Of a stretch of DNA of 64,000 bases, positions 25,735-36,602 are shown piece by piece. The notes below the pieces were generated by a model that was not told the DNA's origin, searched no databases, and was given only the letters and a program-made list of their open reading frames with translations. The position numbers and the translations under genes were made by a program. Position 1 is the stretch's first letter. Each line of letters starts with the position of its first letter. Where the stretch lies: assembly GCA_013396755.1 (NCBI GenBank), contig VWZF01002914.1, forward strand, positions 186,001 through 250,000. Direction: 5' to 3'. The DNA is from Sclerurus mexicanus. Lineage: Eukaryota; Chordata; Aves; Passeriformes; Furnariidae.

Positions 25735-26172
25735 AAACCTCTCCGCATGCTCCCTGTTCAGATCTCCCTATTCATGTGTCTGCGAACAGCTGTGATGGGA
25801 ACCAGCTCCTCTATTTCCACAGGCCTCTGGGGGTCTGGGTGGGATTGCAAAATCCCCACGTGGTCAGGAATAAAGTGATGCAGCACTCCTAGCTGGTGAG
25901 CTCATAGAAAAGCCTTTAATTACCTGTCCAAAGGGTATTTAAGTCCTTTGGGAGTGGGGTTTGGGAGGCACAGGGACCAATAAGGGAACAGGAGGACCAA
26001 AACCCAGTGGAAACCCAAGAACAGGGAATGACAGGTGATACATCCAATCAGATAAGGAGGGGGGGCGGGGCTGGATACCTGTGAAGAGGGGAACAGGTCT
26101 CTTCTCCTCAGAAAGTCACATGGGTGTGGTGGATTCTAGGGAGTACAATCTAAACAGGGAAAAACCCATACA
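25735..26172 (-). mobile_element. Probable ERV solo LTR or LTR fragment
   Basis: This is a block of higher GC in AT-rich surroundings. In the minus-strand sense it shows a compact promoter: two inverted CCAAT boxes (plus-strand CCAAT at 26044-26048 and 25977-25981), then a TATA-like TTAAATA (25942-25936), then ATTAAAG about 25 bp on. The minus-strand start TGTATGGG (26172) would be a plausible LTR terminus. The far end is not resolved, so 25735 is approximate. No retroviral genes are adjacent. The exact family is not named because I could not match it to a remembered consensus. Confidence 0.65.
25936..26048 (-). promoter_or_regulatory. LTR promoter: CCAAT boxes and TATA-like element
   Basis: On the minus strand, ATTGG motifs at 26048-26044 and 25981-25977 precede TTAAATA at 25942-25936. 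The spacing of about 35 bp between the proximal ATTGG and the TATA element is plausible for an RNA polymerase II core promoter. Activity is unknown. Confidence 0.5.
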
Positions 26173-26582
26173 TTAAAAGGTGCAGGTAATGCTGAATTAT
26201 AAAGTCCCTGGTCCTTTGGAAGTTGTCGTAGTGCTGGTGTTGTTTTTAGGGGTTTCTTTTTCCATGATGTCTAGTCTGGATGATCCTCTGTCTCCCATGT
26301 GCTGTTGCGGAAGTTTCTCCCAACAGTATGCCTTCAAGGTAGAAGACAATTTCATGCTTAGATTCCAATGTTCTTCTTCTAATGAAAACATTGGATAGAG
26401 AATTGTATTCAAAGGAAGAAAGGTTACTCTCAAAGCTGTCATTGTCAAAACAAATCACAATGAAAAGCATGGAAGTGAAAAATCTGTGTGTGAGTTGTTG
26501 CACACACCTGCATGTAACAGAAATTTGGTGGTGGACATGGAAGTAAGTTTCACTGGACTGGTTTGTACTCTAGTTGTATCTA

Positions 26583-26584
<2 letters not shown>

Positions 26585-26623
<39 letters not shown>

Positions 26624-26637
26624 TTTCCCCCCAACTN
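26585..26637. repeat. Poly-T (37 T) followed by a single-N gap
   Basis: T runs from 26585 to 26621, then ATTTTCCCCCCAACT and an N at 26637. Long homopolymers are error-prone, so both tract length and join are unreliable. Confidence 0.9.
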
Positions 26638-27280
26638 ATTTGTTCTATAATTCTCCCTCAACATAGTGATTAAATGTGAGTTTTCCTTCTGATGTCTCTT
26701 CCGAATGAAGACAAATTTTTAAATGTTTCATAACTGTAAAATATTTGAAATAAAAAATTTTATAATAGATCAAAGTGAAAATAGAAAATCCTTTCTGAAA
26801 ATACATTTGTTGATAAAATTACCAATGAAGGAGCACACACTGTAATGTTTGTTGTTTTTTCAGAGAGATGAGAAAGTTTGTGTGTTTGATATGAATTTAA
26901 ATGTGATGTCAAGAAACAGCACATGTAATAAGCTCTTTTGGCTGATAGTGTCTACGAAAACATTATGTGATACATAACAAGGTCAAATATTGTTTCTAAA
27001 GCAGACATTATTTTAAAGATTGGTGGCATTTACTCAGTCATTATCCCTAACAGCAGAATCTGTTTCAATGGTAGGAGCTTCAGTTTGGGGAACTGGGCAG
27101 TATGAAAGCAAGGAACACAAAGAATTGTGTCTTTTAAATCTGTGCAAGATATATTTCTTATGTGTTACTCTATAAAATGGTGAAAGATTCTACTATGAAA
27201 GGTAAGTGATTTATTGCCTTGATATGGAGCACAGGTGAACATATTTCTTCCTTTTTCACTGATACCATTAAGAAGTATTG

Positions 27281-27328
27281 CTTCATTTATCTTATATATT
27301 CTACCTTCATTTATCTTACATATTTTAC
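27281..27328. repeat. Two-copy tandem repeat, 24-bp period
   Basis: The unit at 27281-27304, starting CTTCATTTATCTTA, is repeated at 27305-27328 with two substitutions; a third copy begins CTTCA and stops. Confidence 0.85.
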
Positions 27329-28753
27329 CTTCAACATTGGTTAGCAAGCTGCAATATAAACTTCTAAAAGAAACTTTCAATAGTCAAATAATGAGATTCC
27401 TCTGTACAAAATACAGTTCTGGAGACTTTGGAATGTCATTCTTTTCACTCCTGTAGGAAGAATATTAAAAATAAATTAAAAAATGAATTAGTGAATAGTC
27501 TTGAAAGAACAGAAACATTAAGCCCCATCTTGCTAACTATCTTCTTTTTTTAAATGTAAACAAACTAATACACTTTATATATGTAAACAAACTTAAGAAA
27601 TTCTTAGCTGCCAAGTAATGGCAGATGAATATACTTCATACTTCAATGTCTATGCTATTGAATGATGAATTGCATTTGTTCTTGACTCATATGGTGAATA
27701 AATCAACCAGATGATTAGCAGTACAATTAAGCCATTGGGAAAAATAATATCAAGAACATCAAAATGACACATTGCGGGGTACATTTGAGAAAATATTAAA
27801 AACAAACTAATTTTTAAATACAAAAAAACAAATAATTCTCCCCTTGCTTCCTCAGGATGAAAAGACCTGCAGCCAAACTACTTGAGGCAACACTTTAAAA
27901 CTCAGCAGAGATTGATTTACTTAAGACAGGTGCTTGCCAGGCTGAAAGACATTCTCTGTGCATTTCTATGAATGGCTTTCAGTGAAGTTGCAATAATAGC
28001 ATATCTTGGCAATATATGGAGCTAAGAAATCCAAAGAAAAAAAAAAATGAAAAAAGAAAATTAGCTAAGGTAAAGTCTAGTAACTGAAGCAAAATTAATT
28101 ATAAGATCTGCCTTCTTTTCCTACTTTTCTCACAGGACTCACTACACACTATGCAAATTAAAATATAAAAATGTCTTTTCAATCAAAAAGTGTTTCTCTG
28201 GCCATCCTTCTGTGTTAGCAAACCTAACTGCCATTGAGCTTCTAGGTATTCCAGATAGTTCAAGCCAATAACAGTGTATATGTCTAACAGTGTTTCTGCT
28301 TGATAATCGAGTCATCACTTAATTAAGATTTCTCTCAGGAATCAGAGGCTTTTCTCTGAATCACCTCTCATATTTTTTTTTTTACCTTTCTAGAAAAAGA
28401 ATTTTCAGTAAACAATATACATTTCTTTTAATTCAGATGTGTGGTAACTTAAAATGCCATAAAAAAAAAAAAATACTATGATAAAAATCATGTTAGTAGT
28501 AAATTTTGGTTTTCAGACTGTTAACTGATTCCAAACAAGTGGCACCCACACTTCTGCTATGGTTGTGACGCTTTCCAGGAATTGCTAGATAGTAACTTTA
28601 TGTAGTCTAGTCTTCCTCAATTGCAGGGTCTTGCGCACATTTTCTTGAGGAATGTATCTGGTCCAGGTAGCTGGGCTCCCAAACTGCAGATTGACTTGCA
28701 GATTGAGAGGCAGGTTGAGCTCTGGATGGGACTCTGAGGAAAGAGGCTGGGAA

Positions 28754-28866
28754 CTGCCAACCTTTGGGATAACGAAGGCATGAAGAAGGGTGAATGGACA
28801 CTGGGAGACACAGCAGTAGGCAGCGAATTGCCAAACTTTTGAATAACAAAGGAGGTGAAGACGGGT
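28754..28866. repeat. Imperfect 40-bp duplication inside the LTR U3
   Basis: ACTGCCAACCTTTGGGATAA (28754 on) and ATTGCCAAACTTTTGAATAA (28826 on) start similar stretches of about 40 bp ending GAAGAAGGGTG and GAAGACGGGTG, offset 72 bp. U3 regions commonly carry such repeated enhancer-like units. Confidence 0.7.
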
Positions 28867-28956
28867 GCCACTAGACAACTGGGCAAACTCAGAGGGAGAC
28901 AGGAGCAGGGAACTCAGGAGGAAGAGCAAGACTTGCCTGCGGAGAGACTGGGATGG

Positions 28957-28964
28957 TATAAAAG
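28957..28964 (+). promoter_or_regulatory. LTR TATA box
   Basis: TATAAAAG is preceded by GGGATGG and lies about 70 bp before AATAAA, as expected for an LTR core promoter. Confidence 0.65.
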
Positions 28965-29025
28965 TCCAGGGGTTCCTTTGTTGGGGGTCTCTCCCCAGAG
29001 GCTGTTTCTGTGTTACTGTGCTATG

Positions 29026-29031
29026 AATAAA
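29026..29031 (+). promoter_or_regulatory. LTR poly(A) signal AATAAA
   Basis: A canonical hexamer within GCTATGAATAAATTGC downstream of the LTR TATA box. Confidence 0.65.
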
Positions 29032-29358
29032 TTGCTTTATGGAATGAGACATCTGAGACTCTTCTGTGGGGAAATCCTGGGTGAAATTGGTAAGGAAACC
29101 TGCTCTGACTGCATATGATGGGGTGTGCAGAGAGTCAAGCAGGACACCCATCGGTCACTGGAACCACCCACTGTGAAGGGCTCCGGTCCCAGGAGTGAAA
29201 ATCTCTGATGTTGGGAGTATGACTGATAGAGTCTTGTGAATGGTCAGACTGGGAGGTTTCCTTAACAATCTAAAATTTCAATTTTCATTTTGCTTGTAAT
29301 TTTAAATGTTTCATATATTCACACATACATTAAGAGACACAACATCCCCATTCCATTT

Positions 29359-29408
29359 AAAAAAAAACAAACAAAAAACAAACAAACAAACAAAAAAAAC
29401 AAACAAAA
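29359..29408. repeat. A-rich (CAAA)n simple repeat
   Basis: A tract of A-runs and CAAA units. It lies between two LTR-derived segments and could be a decayed retroposon tail, but no body is recognised. Confidence 0.85.
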
Positions 29409-29569
29409 GAACCACCATAGTAGAAGGCCAAGACATAACAATATACATTGTTTACCATGCAGAAAAAGCTCAAGGGTATTGCCAAGGCCTTTGCAATAGC
29501 TATAAAACTACTATATACAAAAATTTCTAATGACCCCAAGTGGATCATGCCCTCTGCTACAACAAAACG

Positions 29570-29824
29570 GTGTATATCATATGGAATATCACTTTGGTCA
29601 GTTAGTCAGATGTCATGACTATGTCTCCTCTCAACTGCTTGCCCAATCTCAGCCTACTGGTGAGAAGGAGAGTGTTGGAAAGATAGCCCTGATGCTGTGC
29701 CAGCTCTGCAGTAGCCCAAACACTGGTGTGTTATCAACACCTTTCTAGCTACCAATACAAAGAACAGCACTAGATGGGATGCTGTGGGGAAGATCTTAAA
29801 CTTAATCTCAGCTGGACCCAATGC
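29570..29824 (-). mobile_element. LTR fragment, same family as 32593-33052
   Basis: Read on the minus strand this is the U3 part of the LTR family that starts TGTGCTGGTTT. Plus-strand landmarks are CATATGGAATATCACTTTGG, CAGCCTACTGGTGAGAAG, GTGTTATCAACAC and a terminal stretch ending CAATGCA. These correspond in order to the U3 half of the copy at 32593. The promoter-to-U5 half is missing on the left, so it is truncated. There is no coding capacity. Confidence 0.85.
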
Positions 29825-30536
29825 ACATCTTCTGTCCTAAAATCTTAGGATAAATTATTACTCTCACATTCTTCCTTCACCGAGATGAGTTTATCACTTT
29901 CTTTTGATATGACTCTTTTCTGGGACAGAGAGAGTATTACTCAGAGCATTACTGAATCAGCACTCTAGTCTCATTTTTCTTTGGCACCAGAAAAAAATAT
30001 GGATTTAAATTTATTTTCCACTCACTAATTACTATTAAAAGAGGAAAGCTACCATTGCCTGTTGCAACTGTGTCCAGCTTCTACGGTACATGAACATGAG
30101 TAGCAGTGTCTTTTTTATGTTAGAAGTGAATGGAAAATATTTTTTAAAAATTCCACTCTTCTTTATGAAAAACAGCCTGAATATTTATAGAGTTGAATCT
30201 TTCACTGTGGCTTTCACTAAGACCTTGGCTCACTGTAAATTTGGCCAAGATCCAGAAGTTAACATGCTCTTTGGAGGTGAACCCTTCAAGCTCAGCTCCT
30301 TGGTATTGATTGTGACATTTCCTTGTCAGCATGAACATCCAATATCCAGCTTAAGCAATATTTCTCATTAAGTTGTATAGACCACGGACAGCATAAACTT
30401 AAACAAATGTGCAATGTCAGAGCAGAGGCAAAGTGCAGCACCTAGTTTTAATAAACTGAAAACAATCTATCTGACAATCTTCTCTAATTTTACCTTTGAC
30501 GTGGTTTATGTTTTATGCCATCCAGCATAATATAAA

Positions 30537-30642
30537 TTTAATATTTATAATATTAAATATTATAATTTAATAATATTTATATAATTTTTTATAATTACTC
30601 TAACTTTATAATTACTCTAACTCTTTTTATAATTACTCTAAC
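30537..30642. repeat. AT-rich tract with three copies of a 17-bp unit
   Basis: TTTATAATTACTCTAAC occurs at 30588-30604, 30605-30621 and 30626-30642. It is preceded by TAATATTTATAATATTAAAT-type self-complementary sequence. Confidence 0.9.
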
Positions 30643-30662
30643 TTCCACTTCTGTAACCTTTC

Positions 30663-30682
30663 TTTTTTTTTTTTTTTTTTTT
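30663..30682. repeat. Poly-T tract
   Basis: Twenty consecutive T just downstream of the three-copy repeat. Confidence 0.9.
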
Positions 30683-31799
30683 CCAAAGTAACTGGCTTCA
30701 TAGATGGATTGATACTTCTTCACTGAATTCAGCAATAATACTCTCATTGACAACAATGGTCCAGTATCAAGCTCATCTCTAACAAAATAAAACTTTTATT
30801 GCCACTGCTATGTTAAGATTTAACACTCTTCTCCAAAGGTACAATTCATGTATTAATTCTTCACTAGAACACAGATTTTAAAGCATGAAAAAAATCAGCA
30901 TGATCAGCTAATCTAGTATCTTGAATAGCATAGAGCATATAATTTCCCTTCATTCTTATAATGCATTCACTACTTTCAACTATACTATCTCTTTTCAAAA
31001 GGCAGTTCTCTCGAATGAGTGACATCAAATAAGGCAGAATGTGTCCTGGCCTCTGATTAAGTTGTTACAATGGCTCATTAAATCACTAAACAATTACATT
31101 TCAATTTTCAATTTGTTTCATTTATGATGAAGTCACCTCTTAAACTTCTCTTGGATAAACGAAAAAAGCATGTCTCTGTTAAGGCACACTGTCAAACCAT
31201 TAATACTTTTATCCGTGTTTTCTGAAGCTGTTTCAATCTGTCATCTTTGCTCTAAAGAGCTTCACACAGTCAGTATTCAGGTAATGACCTCACTAATGTA
31301 ATAGACTGCTGTAATATAATTTCCCTCTTTCTATTCAATACTCTCTTGCTTATTGAGGCTCAATAGTTTGAAAGTATTGTCTGCCATGGGAATGCTCAAA
31401 GTGCTTTCTGATTACTCACATTTCAAAGATATTTGTGCTTTCCCACAATTTTTGCTTAGTTAGTTAGCTGGTATTGCATTTAACTGTCTAAAAGCGCAAA
31501 TTGGTTGCTGAGGTGCACAGAGTTATCTTATAACAGCCAATATTTGTGTCATCCATTGACTTCACTAGTAATGACTTTGCATAGTCTTCTACTATTTTGT
31601 TTTATTTCAGTTTGTTTGGGGGGGTTGGTATTTTTTTGTTTAGTTTGATTAGTGAATAGAGAAAAAAAAACACCTCATCTGTATTCTTGCAGAACAGTCT
31701 ACAGTTTCCTTTAATAGAACTCCCACTGGCAGAAAACAGAAACAAATTAACAAAAATTGAGATACTGTGGAAGCAGTAAAGTCAAAAAGACCAGTTGCA

Positions 31800-32592
31800 G
31801 GAAGTTGCAATTATATAGTTATCTCAGTGTCAGTCTCTGTGTTCAAATGGAGGCTGTATGTTTGTGGGGGCTGTCCTGGGCCTGCTCTGTGATCTCAGAA
31901 GCTCCTGATAAGCCTTGACCAAACTCGCTGAGCAGTGAAGCCTCCCTTGACAGTACCATCTGTGCCATGAAGCACACCCTGACTGACCAGGAGCTCTTGC
32001 ATGGTAAAGGTGGGAATAGCCAGAAACATCAGCTGCCCAATCAAGGTGCAATACAAAGGATAAGCAATTATCCTTTGTTACTTTGGTAAGACATTTACCT
32101 GTAGCCTGAGTGGAGTGGTATCACAATGAATTGTAGCTTGAGTGGAATGGGACCATTGTTACTGCACTTTGGGGAAAAAAAATCCCAGTAATTACCAACA
32201 TGGATAATATCCAGGATGGAAACCTACTGATGACCAAAGTTAATCATCTTGCAACCCCATAAACAGTCGCCCCATAAACCACGATCCTAAGTGAGGCCCT
32301 CTGAAGTCTCCTGGACAGCAGTGCCACACCTACCTCTGACTGGAACACTTCTCAGAGCTTGCAAACCCTCAAGTGTGTGATACTCAAAGGACCATTACTG
32401 ACCGTAAGTTCTAGCTTGATATTCTCCACCTCCGTCTCCACGCTCCTTGACATGCACTTCTTGACTGTTATGAAAGGGATTTGATGTATTTCACTGAACT
32501 TGTGGGGAATTTTTGGTAGATTTTTGCACACACAGAAATAGCTGTACACATCATTTTACCTCTGTGTGTGTGAATTGATTATGGTACGAATG
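31800..32592. repeat. Unclassified interspersed repeat, possibly an old LTR
   Basis: GC-richer DNA with features of mobile-element remnants but no confident family match. The second half, around CCATAAACCACGATCC and CTTGCAAACCCTCAAGTG, looks like an LTR R/U5 region, and the first part has a 73-codon minus-strand open frame with no domain. The segment abuts the LTR start at 32593, so that LTR may have inserted into it. Both borders are approximate. Confidence 0.4.
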
Positions 32593-33052
32593 TGTGCTGG
32601 TTTCAGTTGTGGTAGTGTTTACTTTCTTCACTGTGACTAGTATGAGGTTGTATTTTGGCTTTTTGCTGAACACAGGGTTGATAATATAGGTGTGTTTCTG
32701 TTATTGCTGAGCAGATCTCACACAGAGTCAAGACCTTTTCTGCTTTCCATACTGCCACACAGGCAAGGGAGTGCATGGGACGTGGGGAAGACACAAGTGG
32801 GACAGGTAATTCAAACTGACCAAAGAGATCTTCTATATCATGTGATGTCATGCTCAGTTATACAAACTAGGGGCAAGAAGGAGGAAGTCTGAAGTGATGA
32901 CTTTTGTCTTCCCAAGTCACCTTTCCATGTGATGGGGCACTGCTTTCCTGGGAATGGCTGAACACTTGCCCTCCAATGGGAAGCAGAGAATTAATTCCTT
33001 GTTTTGCTTTGCTTGTGTGTGCAGTTTTTTAAACTGTGTTTATCTCAACCCA
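32593..33052 (+). mobile_element. ERV LTR, plus orientation, 3'-truncated
   Basis: It begins TGTGCTGGTTTCAG and follows the order of an avian ERV LTR that I recognise: ACACAGAGTCAAGACCTTTT, CAAACTGACCAAAG, TGATGTCATGCTCAG, a decayed TATA (TTATACAAA after CTCAG at 32853-32857), TTTGTCTTCCCAAGT, GCTTTCCTGGGAATGGCTGA, CCTTGTTTTGCTTTGCTTG and TTTATCTCAACCC. The last part of U5 is missing. At 33053 the sequence changes to a TATG microsatellite, so the normal ACA-3' terminus and target duplication cannot be seen. No internal retroviral genes follow. Confidence 0.9.
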
Positions 33053-33095
33053 TATGTATATGTATATATGTATATAAAGTATATGTATATAAAGT
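33053..33095. repeat. (TATG)n/(TA)n microsatellite at LTR truncation point
   Basis: TATGTATA-type units with two TATAAAGT interruptions begin exactly where the LTR consensus stops. Confidence 0.85.
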
Positions 33096-33399
33096 AAGCA
33101 TGTCTCTGTCACTGTAAAAGACATGAAAGAAAAACTAAATGTGTAGAGATTTAGACAAACCAGAAATTGAAAAGAAGAAGAAAAAAAAAAAAAGATGAGT
33201 AGAAACAAAATGATAGAAGGGGAAAACCCTGAAAAACAGATAAATAGTTTGAATTACAGCAGTGAGAATAAGGGAATAACTGTACAGTTTTGTGATAAAG
33301 CTAGACATTGGATAAGATTTAAATTGTAAAAGCCTTTCCATATTAATAGGATATAACAAGTTTGCTAGATATAAGAAGGTTGCTAAATAACAGTAGGAC

Positions 33400-33825
33400 T
33401 GATGTTAAATCAGCAGGTCCAGATAATTTTGCCTGCAAGTGCTGTAAAGAGTCAGCTGAGCAGATCACTTGATCATCAGTGCTGATTTTCAATAAGTCTT
33501 GGAGCACTGGAGCATTTCCAAAGGGTTGGAATGAAGCTAATGTTATGCCAATATTTTAAAAGTATAAATGGGACATCTAATTATAGGCCTGTCATCCTGA
33601 CATTGATCCCAGACAAATTATGGAACAAGAGATATGGAATTTGATGAATAACCTATTAAAAGAGGATAATATAATTAATGGCAATCAGCATGGGCTTATA
33701 GGAAAGATATACTTTCAAACTTGCTTGTAAGCTGATCAGGAAAAGCTATCATTCGATTTGGATAAGACTGATGCTGTTGATCTTGTTTTACTTCTATAGG
33801 TCATTTAGTTTCATAATGCACATGA
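33400..33825 (+). mobile_element. Decayed CR1/L3-like LINE reverse-transcriptase fragment
   Basis: Conceptual translation shows consecutive blocks of a CR1-superfamily reverse transcriptase: IFNKSW (33485-33502), ANVMPIF (33536-33556), NYRPVILT (33579-33602) and NGNQHG (33677-33694). The last two correspond to the NYRPVSLTS and QHGF-type motifs of CR1/L2/L3 elements. In-frame stops, and a frame change between the second and third blocks with a return by the fourth, show it is long dead. It covers the N-terminal fingers/palm part; the catalytic FADD-type motif is not seen. Divergence suggests an ancient insertion, older than the CR1 ends elsewhere in the window. The subfamily is uncertain. Confidence 0.85.
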
Positions 33826-36533
33826 TGATTAACAAAGAAGAGATGGCAAACACCAACATTACACTTATTAAACAAACAAAAAAAAAAGCCTTCTACCATG
33901 TAGGTTTTAATATACTGTATTTAAGGAACCATCAATGAGTGTGTATTCTTCTAAAAACACACCAGAGGGCTAATTTGTGGCCTTATTTGCAACCTTAGTA
34001 AAAACAACATTATTGTTGCAAAAATATAGTAGATAACACAGCAACTGGAGGAGGCGTAAGTGAGGAAAAGCAAAGATTGCTGACAAGTTGGAAACCCACT
34101 ATCAGGGATAAAACAATATTTTATTATAGGCAACAAAAATTATGTATCTAGGGACAGCAGTGTAAAGAACATTTAGGAAATGGCAACTCTATCCTGAGGA
34201 TTAAAACTCATAAACCTTGTGGATGACACTGTAACATACTACATCTGGAAAAACTGAATGCAAACCTGGCCTTTGCACCATTCAGACTATCTTTCTTAGA
34301 ATATGAAATCTATTTCTGTAATCCTCAGTTAAAGCAGGACACTGATATGTTGAAAAAACAAGTACAGAGAAATGTTGCAAAACTATTGAAGCATCAGGAC
34401 ATAAATCCTACACCTGAACTTAAGGTACTGCTTTAATTTTCTGTTGCACCAGTTTCTTTGCTTCTTTAGCACAGAGAACATAGCAAAAATTCTGGTAGGA
34501 AGAAGTCAGCTTTCATGACTATCCCCAAGGAGTTCAATCTGCTTAAGAATTACAAAAGAAGGTAAAGGATTCATTTGACCATAAGCTGTTTGTATTTACA
34601 TTCAGAACAGAAATATGGCTATGGAAAAATGTGATAACCAGAATCCATTTACAAGACAGCGAAGCTTCTTTTTTATTTTTCTAAAACCATACACTAATTC
34701 TAACAGAAAGTGTAGTTAAATCATTATCTGTGAGCTTGTTTGACGCCAATCATTTCCACCACTAATTGACTTCCACATGTCAGCAATGATACATTATTCC
34801 CACAGATTTTTTTTTCTTTTTATGTGCTGTCCTTCATGGATCCTATTTAATTCAATAGTATTTATGAGATTTATGGCTGATGTCAATTCAGTCATTGTAT
34901 AAAAACAACTTTAAATATTGAAATTCAAATTAATTTTTTCCCTGCCCTTTTTATCATTTTACTGACCAAAAATGGGAAAAAATAAAATAAAACAAACAAA
35001 ACCAACAAAAAAAAAAAACCAGAACACCGGAACAACAACAACAAAAAAAAAAAACCAAAAAAAACCCAAACCCAAACACCACCAAAAATCTGCAGAATAA
35101 TCTGTAGCCAGTAGTAAAAGCAGTAGCACAGATGATTCCTTTGGGCAACAGAAAGACTGTAATGCCTAAAGTCAGAATTTGCTTCTCAGTTTAGGTGATT
35201 TTCATTCAGCTTGTAACAAATTTCCCTTTCTCTGGAATGCAACACAAGAAGTATTAATATTTGAAGTGGGTTTTTTTTTTTTTGATTTCTAGACAATACT
35301 ACGTATTTCTATATTTTGAGGAATAAAGAATAACCTCTTTTTTATGACTAAAAGGTAATGCTTTGAAATGCTTCAGTTTCACCTGGTGGCTTATGCAGTA
35401 AACTATTTTGAATTCCTCTAAGATTTCAGGTCTTCTAATCTTCACTAAAATACACAATGGTTTGACAGCATCCACAGCCCATTCTAAGGAATCAAATTCA
35501 CAATCCTGTGAATCAAATTTTACTTTACTGGATGTTCACCATATTAGTTTCCACTGAGTTCAACATGACAATAACCAAAGCTCCCAAGCAGCAATGTCAA
35601 GGAGAAACAGGATTCCATAATGCAAATGATTCAGGACTTTCCTGCATAGCGGACAAAAAGAGTAATTGCAGAAATTTTAGCTGCTTCTTTAAGTGCTGAC
35701 TGTTCTGCTGCTGCTATTGTGAAAACAATAGCAATATTAAATCCAAAATGAAGAAATCTTGAAAAATAAAAATATTTTGAAAACCAAGATTAGCACAAAA
35801 TTGAGTTGGCTCTGCAGCTCCAATGTACTATGTGGCACCAGTACCAGTAATAAGCCAAGCAAAGCTCATGCAAATTTCTAGAGGCTTTCTACGTAAGGAA
35901 TAGTATTTTGAAAAAGAGTAAATAATAAAAGTCTTATTTTATGAAATATTGTATAAAACTCCCTAAATATTTCCATCAAAATGTGGCAGAGTAGTTAAAG
36001 AGCAGAAACATATATAAGATTACAACTTTCTAAAGATGCAATGCCAGAGTTAAATTTTAACTGGAGAATGATTTTATAACAAGTAAAAAAATGTTTTATC
36101 TTGCTATTAATTGATTGGCAAAAGCCAGCACAATCACTATGAATCTAACAAATTACCTGGTTCCTAAGTATTCCACAGATACACACTGCCAAGGTACTGG
36201 AGTGTGAAATTAGTGAAGCACTTATCCAATATACAGGCATTGTGAATATGATTATGTGTAAGAGATGATTCTAGTAATGATAACTTGAAGCTCAGGATAG
36301 AACAATTACTCATTTACATCAGGTGATAAGGGTGACAATTTTAAAGTTAAAGGTCTCCATCTTGATCCCTGCAGGCTAACAGCATCTGTAGGGATGCAGC
36401 CAATGTAGCCGTGCATTAGTGTGGAAACTTTATTTTCTGTTGAGAGGGCTGAACTTATCAGTTCTGTGTGGTGAATATATGGCTAAAGAAATTTCAGTGT
36501 AGCACATAGCGCACTAAGCCATGGAACATATTT
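33826..36533. other. AT-rich noncoding DNA
   Basis: Besides an A/C-rich simple tract near 34974-35090, I see no repeat family or gene. Open frames here (61-64 codons) are short and without domains. Confidence 0.65.
34974..35090. repeat. A-rich tract with AAAC/AACA units
   Basis: Over 100 bp is dominated by A with interspersed C: AAAC, ACAACA and CCCAAA units, with A-runs of about 12. It resembles an expanded retroposon tail, but no element body is recognised on its left. Confidence 0.85.
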
Positions 36534-36602
36534 ATAGAACAGGACAGAACAGTACATTACAGTTTGAAGGGACATACTAACATCATTTAGTCCAGCTGCA
36601 AT
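36534..36602 (-). mobile_element. CR1 3'-terminal fragment
   Basis: ATAGAACAGGACAGAACAG followed by TTTGAAGGGACATACTAACA and CATTTAGTCCAGCTGC is a diverged match to the avian CR1 3' end read in reverse, normally AGAATAG repeats, then TTGGAAGGGACC and ATCTAGTCCAACTGC. Only the terminal 70 bp remains recognisable. Confidence 0.6.

Larger units (their letters stand above)
26173..28559. other. Noncoding DNA with long poly-T and an N
   Basis: Just right of the LTR-like element, overlapping open frames on both strands (plus 26180-26398, minus 26197-26448 and 26246-26503) have no domains. After the poly-T/N interruption the DNA is AT-rich. No gene is recognised. Confidence 0.6.
28560..29268 (+). 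mobile_element. Probable ERV LTR, plus orientation
   Basis: This is a GC-richer block with LTR-like architecture. A long U3-like part (28560-28950) is followed by a canonical TATA box TATAAAAG at 28957-28964. AATAAA lies at 29026-29031, about 70 bp further on, giving a short R region, then U5-like sequence. Possible termini are TGTGACGC near 28564 and CCTTAACA near 29268, but no convincing target duplication flanks them, so the borders are provisional. No retroviral genes follow. The U3-like part contains an internal imperfect duplication. A 188-codon minus-strand open frame (28585-29151) crosses it antisense to the promoter and looks incidental. Confidence 0.65.
29825..31799. other. AT-rich noncoding DNA
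   Basis: No gene recognised. A 93-codon plus-strand frame (30090-30371) lacks domains. An AT-rich self-complementary tract and a three-copy repeat occur near 30537-30642. Confidence 0.65.

Noticed and set aside
29090..29265. Inverted repeat GTAAGGAAACCT versus AGGTTTCCTTAA in the LTR-like block
   Set aside because: Arms are only about 11 bp with a loop of about 150 bp. They could be terminal structure of an element but there is no supporting target duplication.
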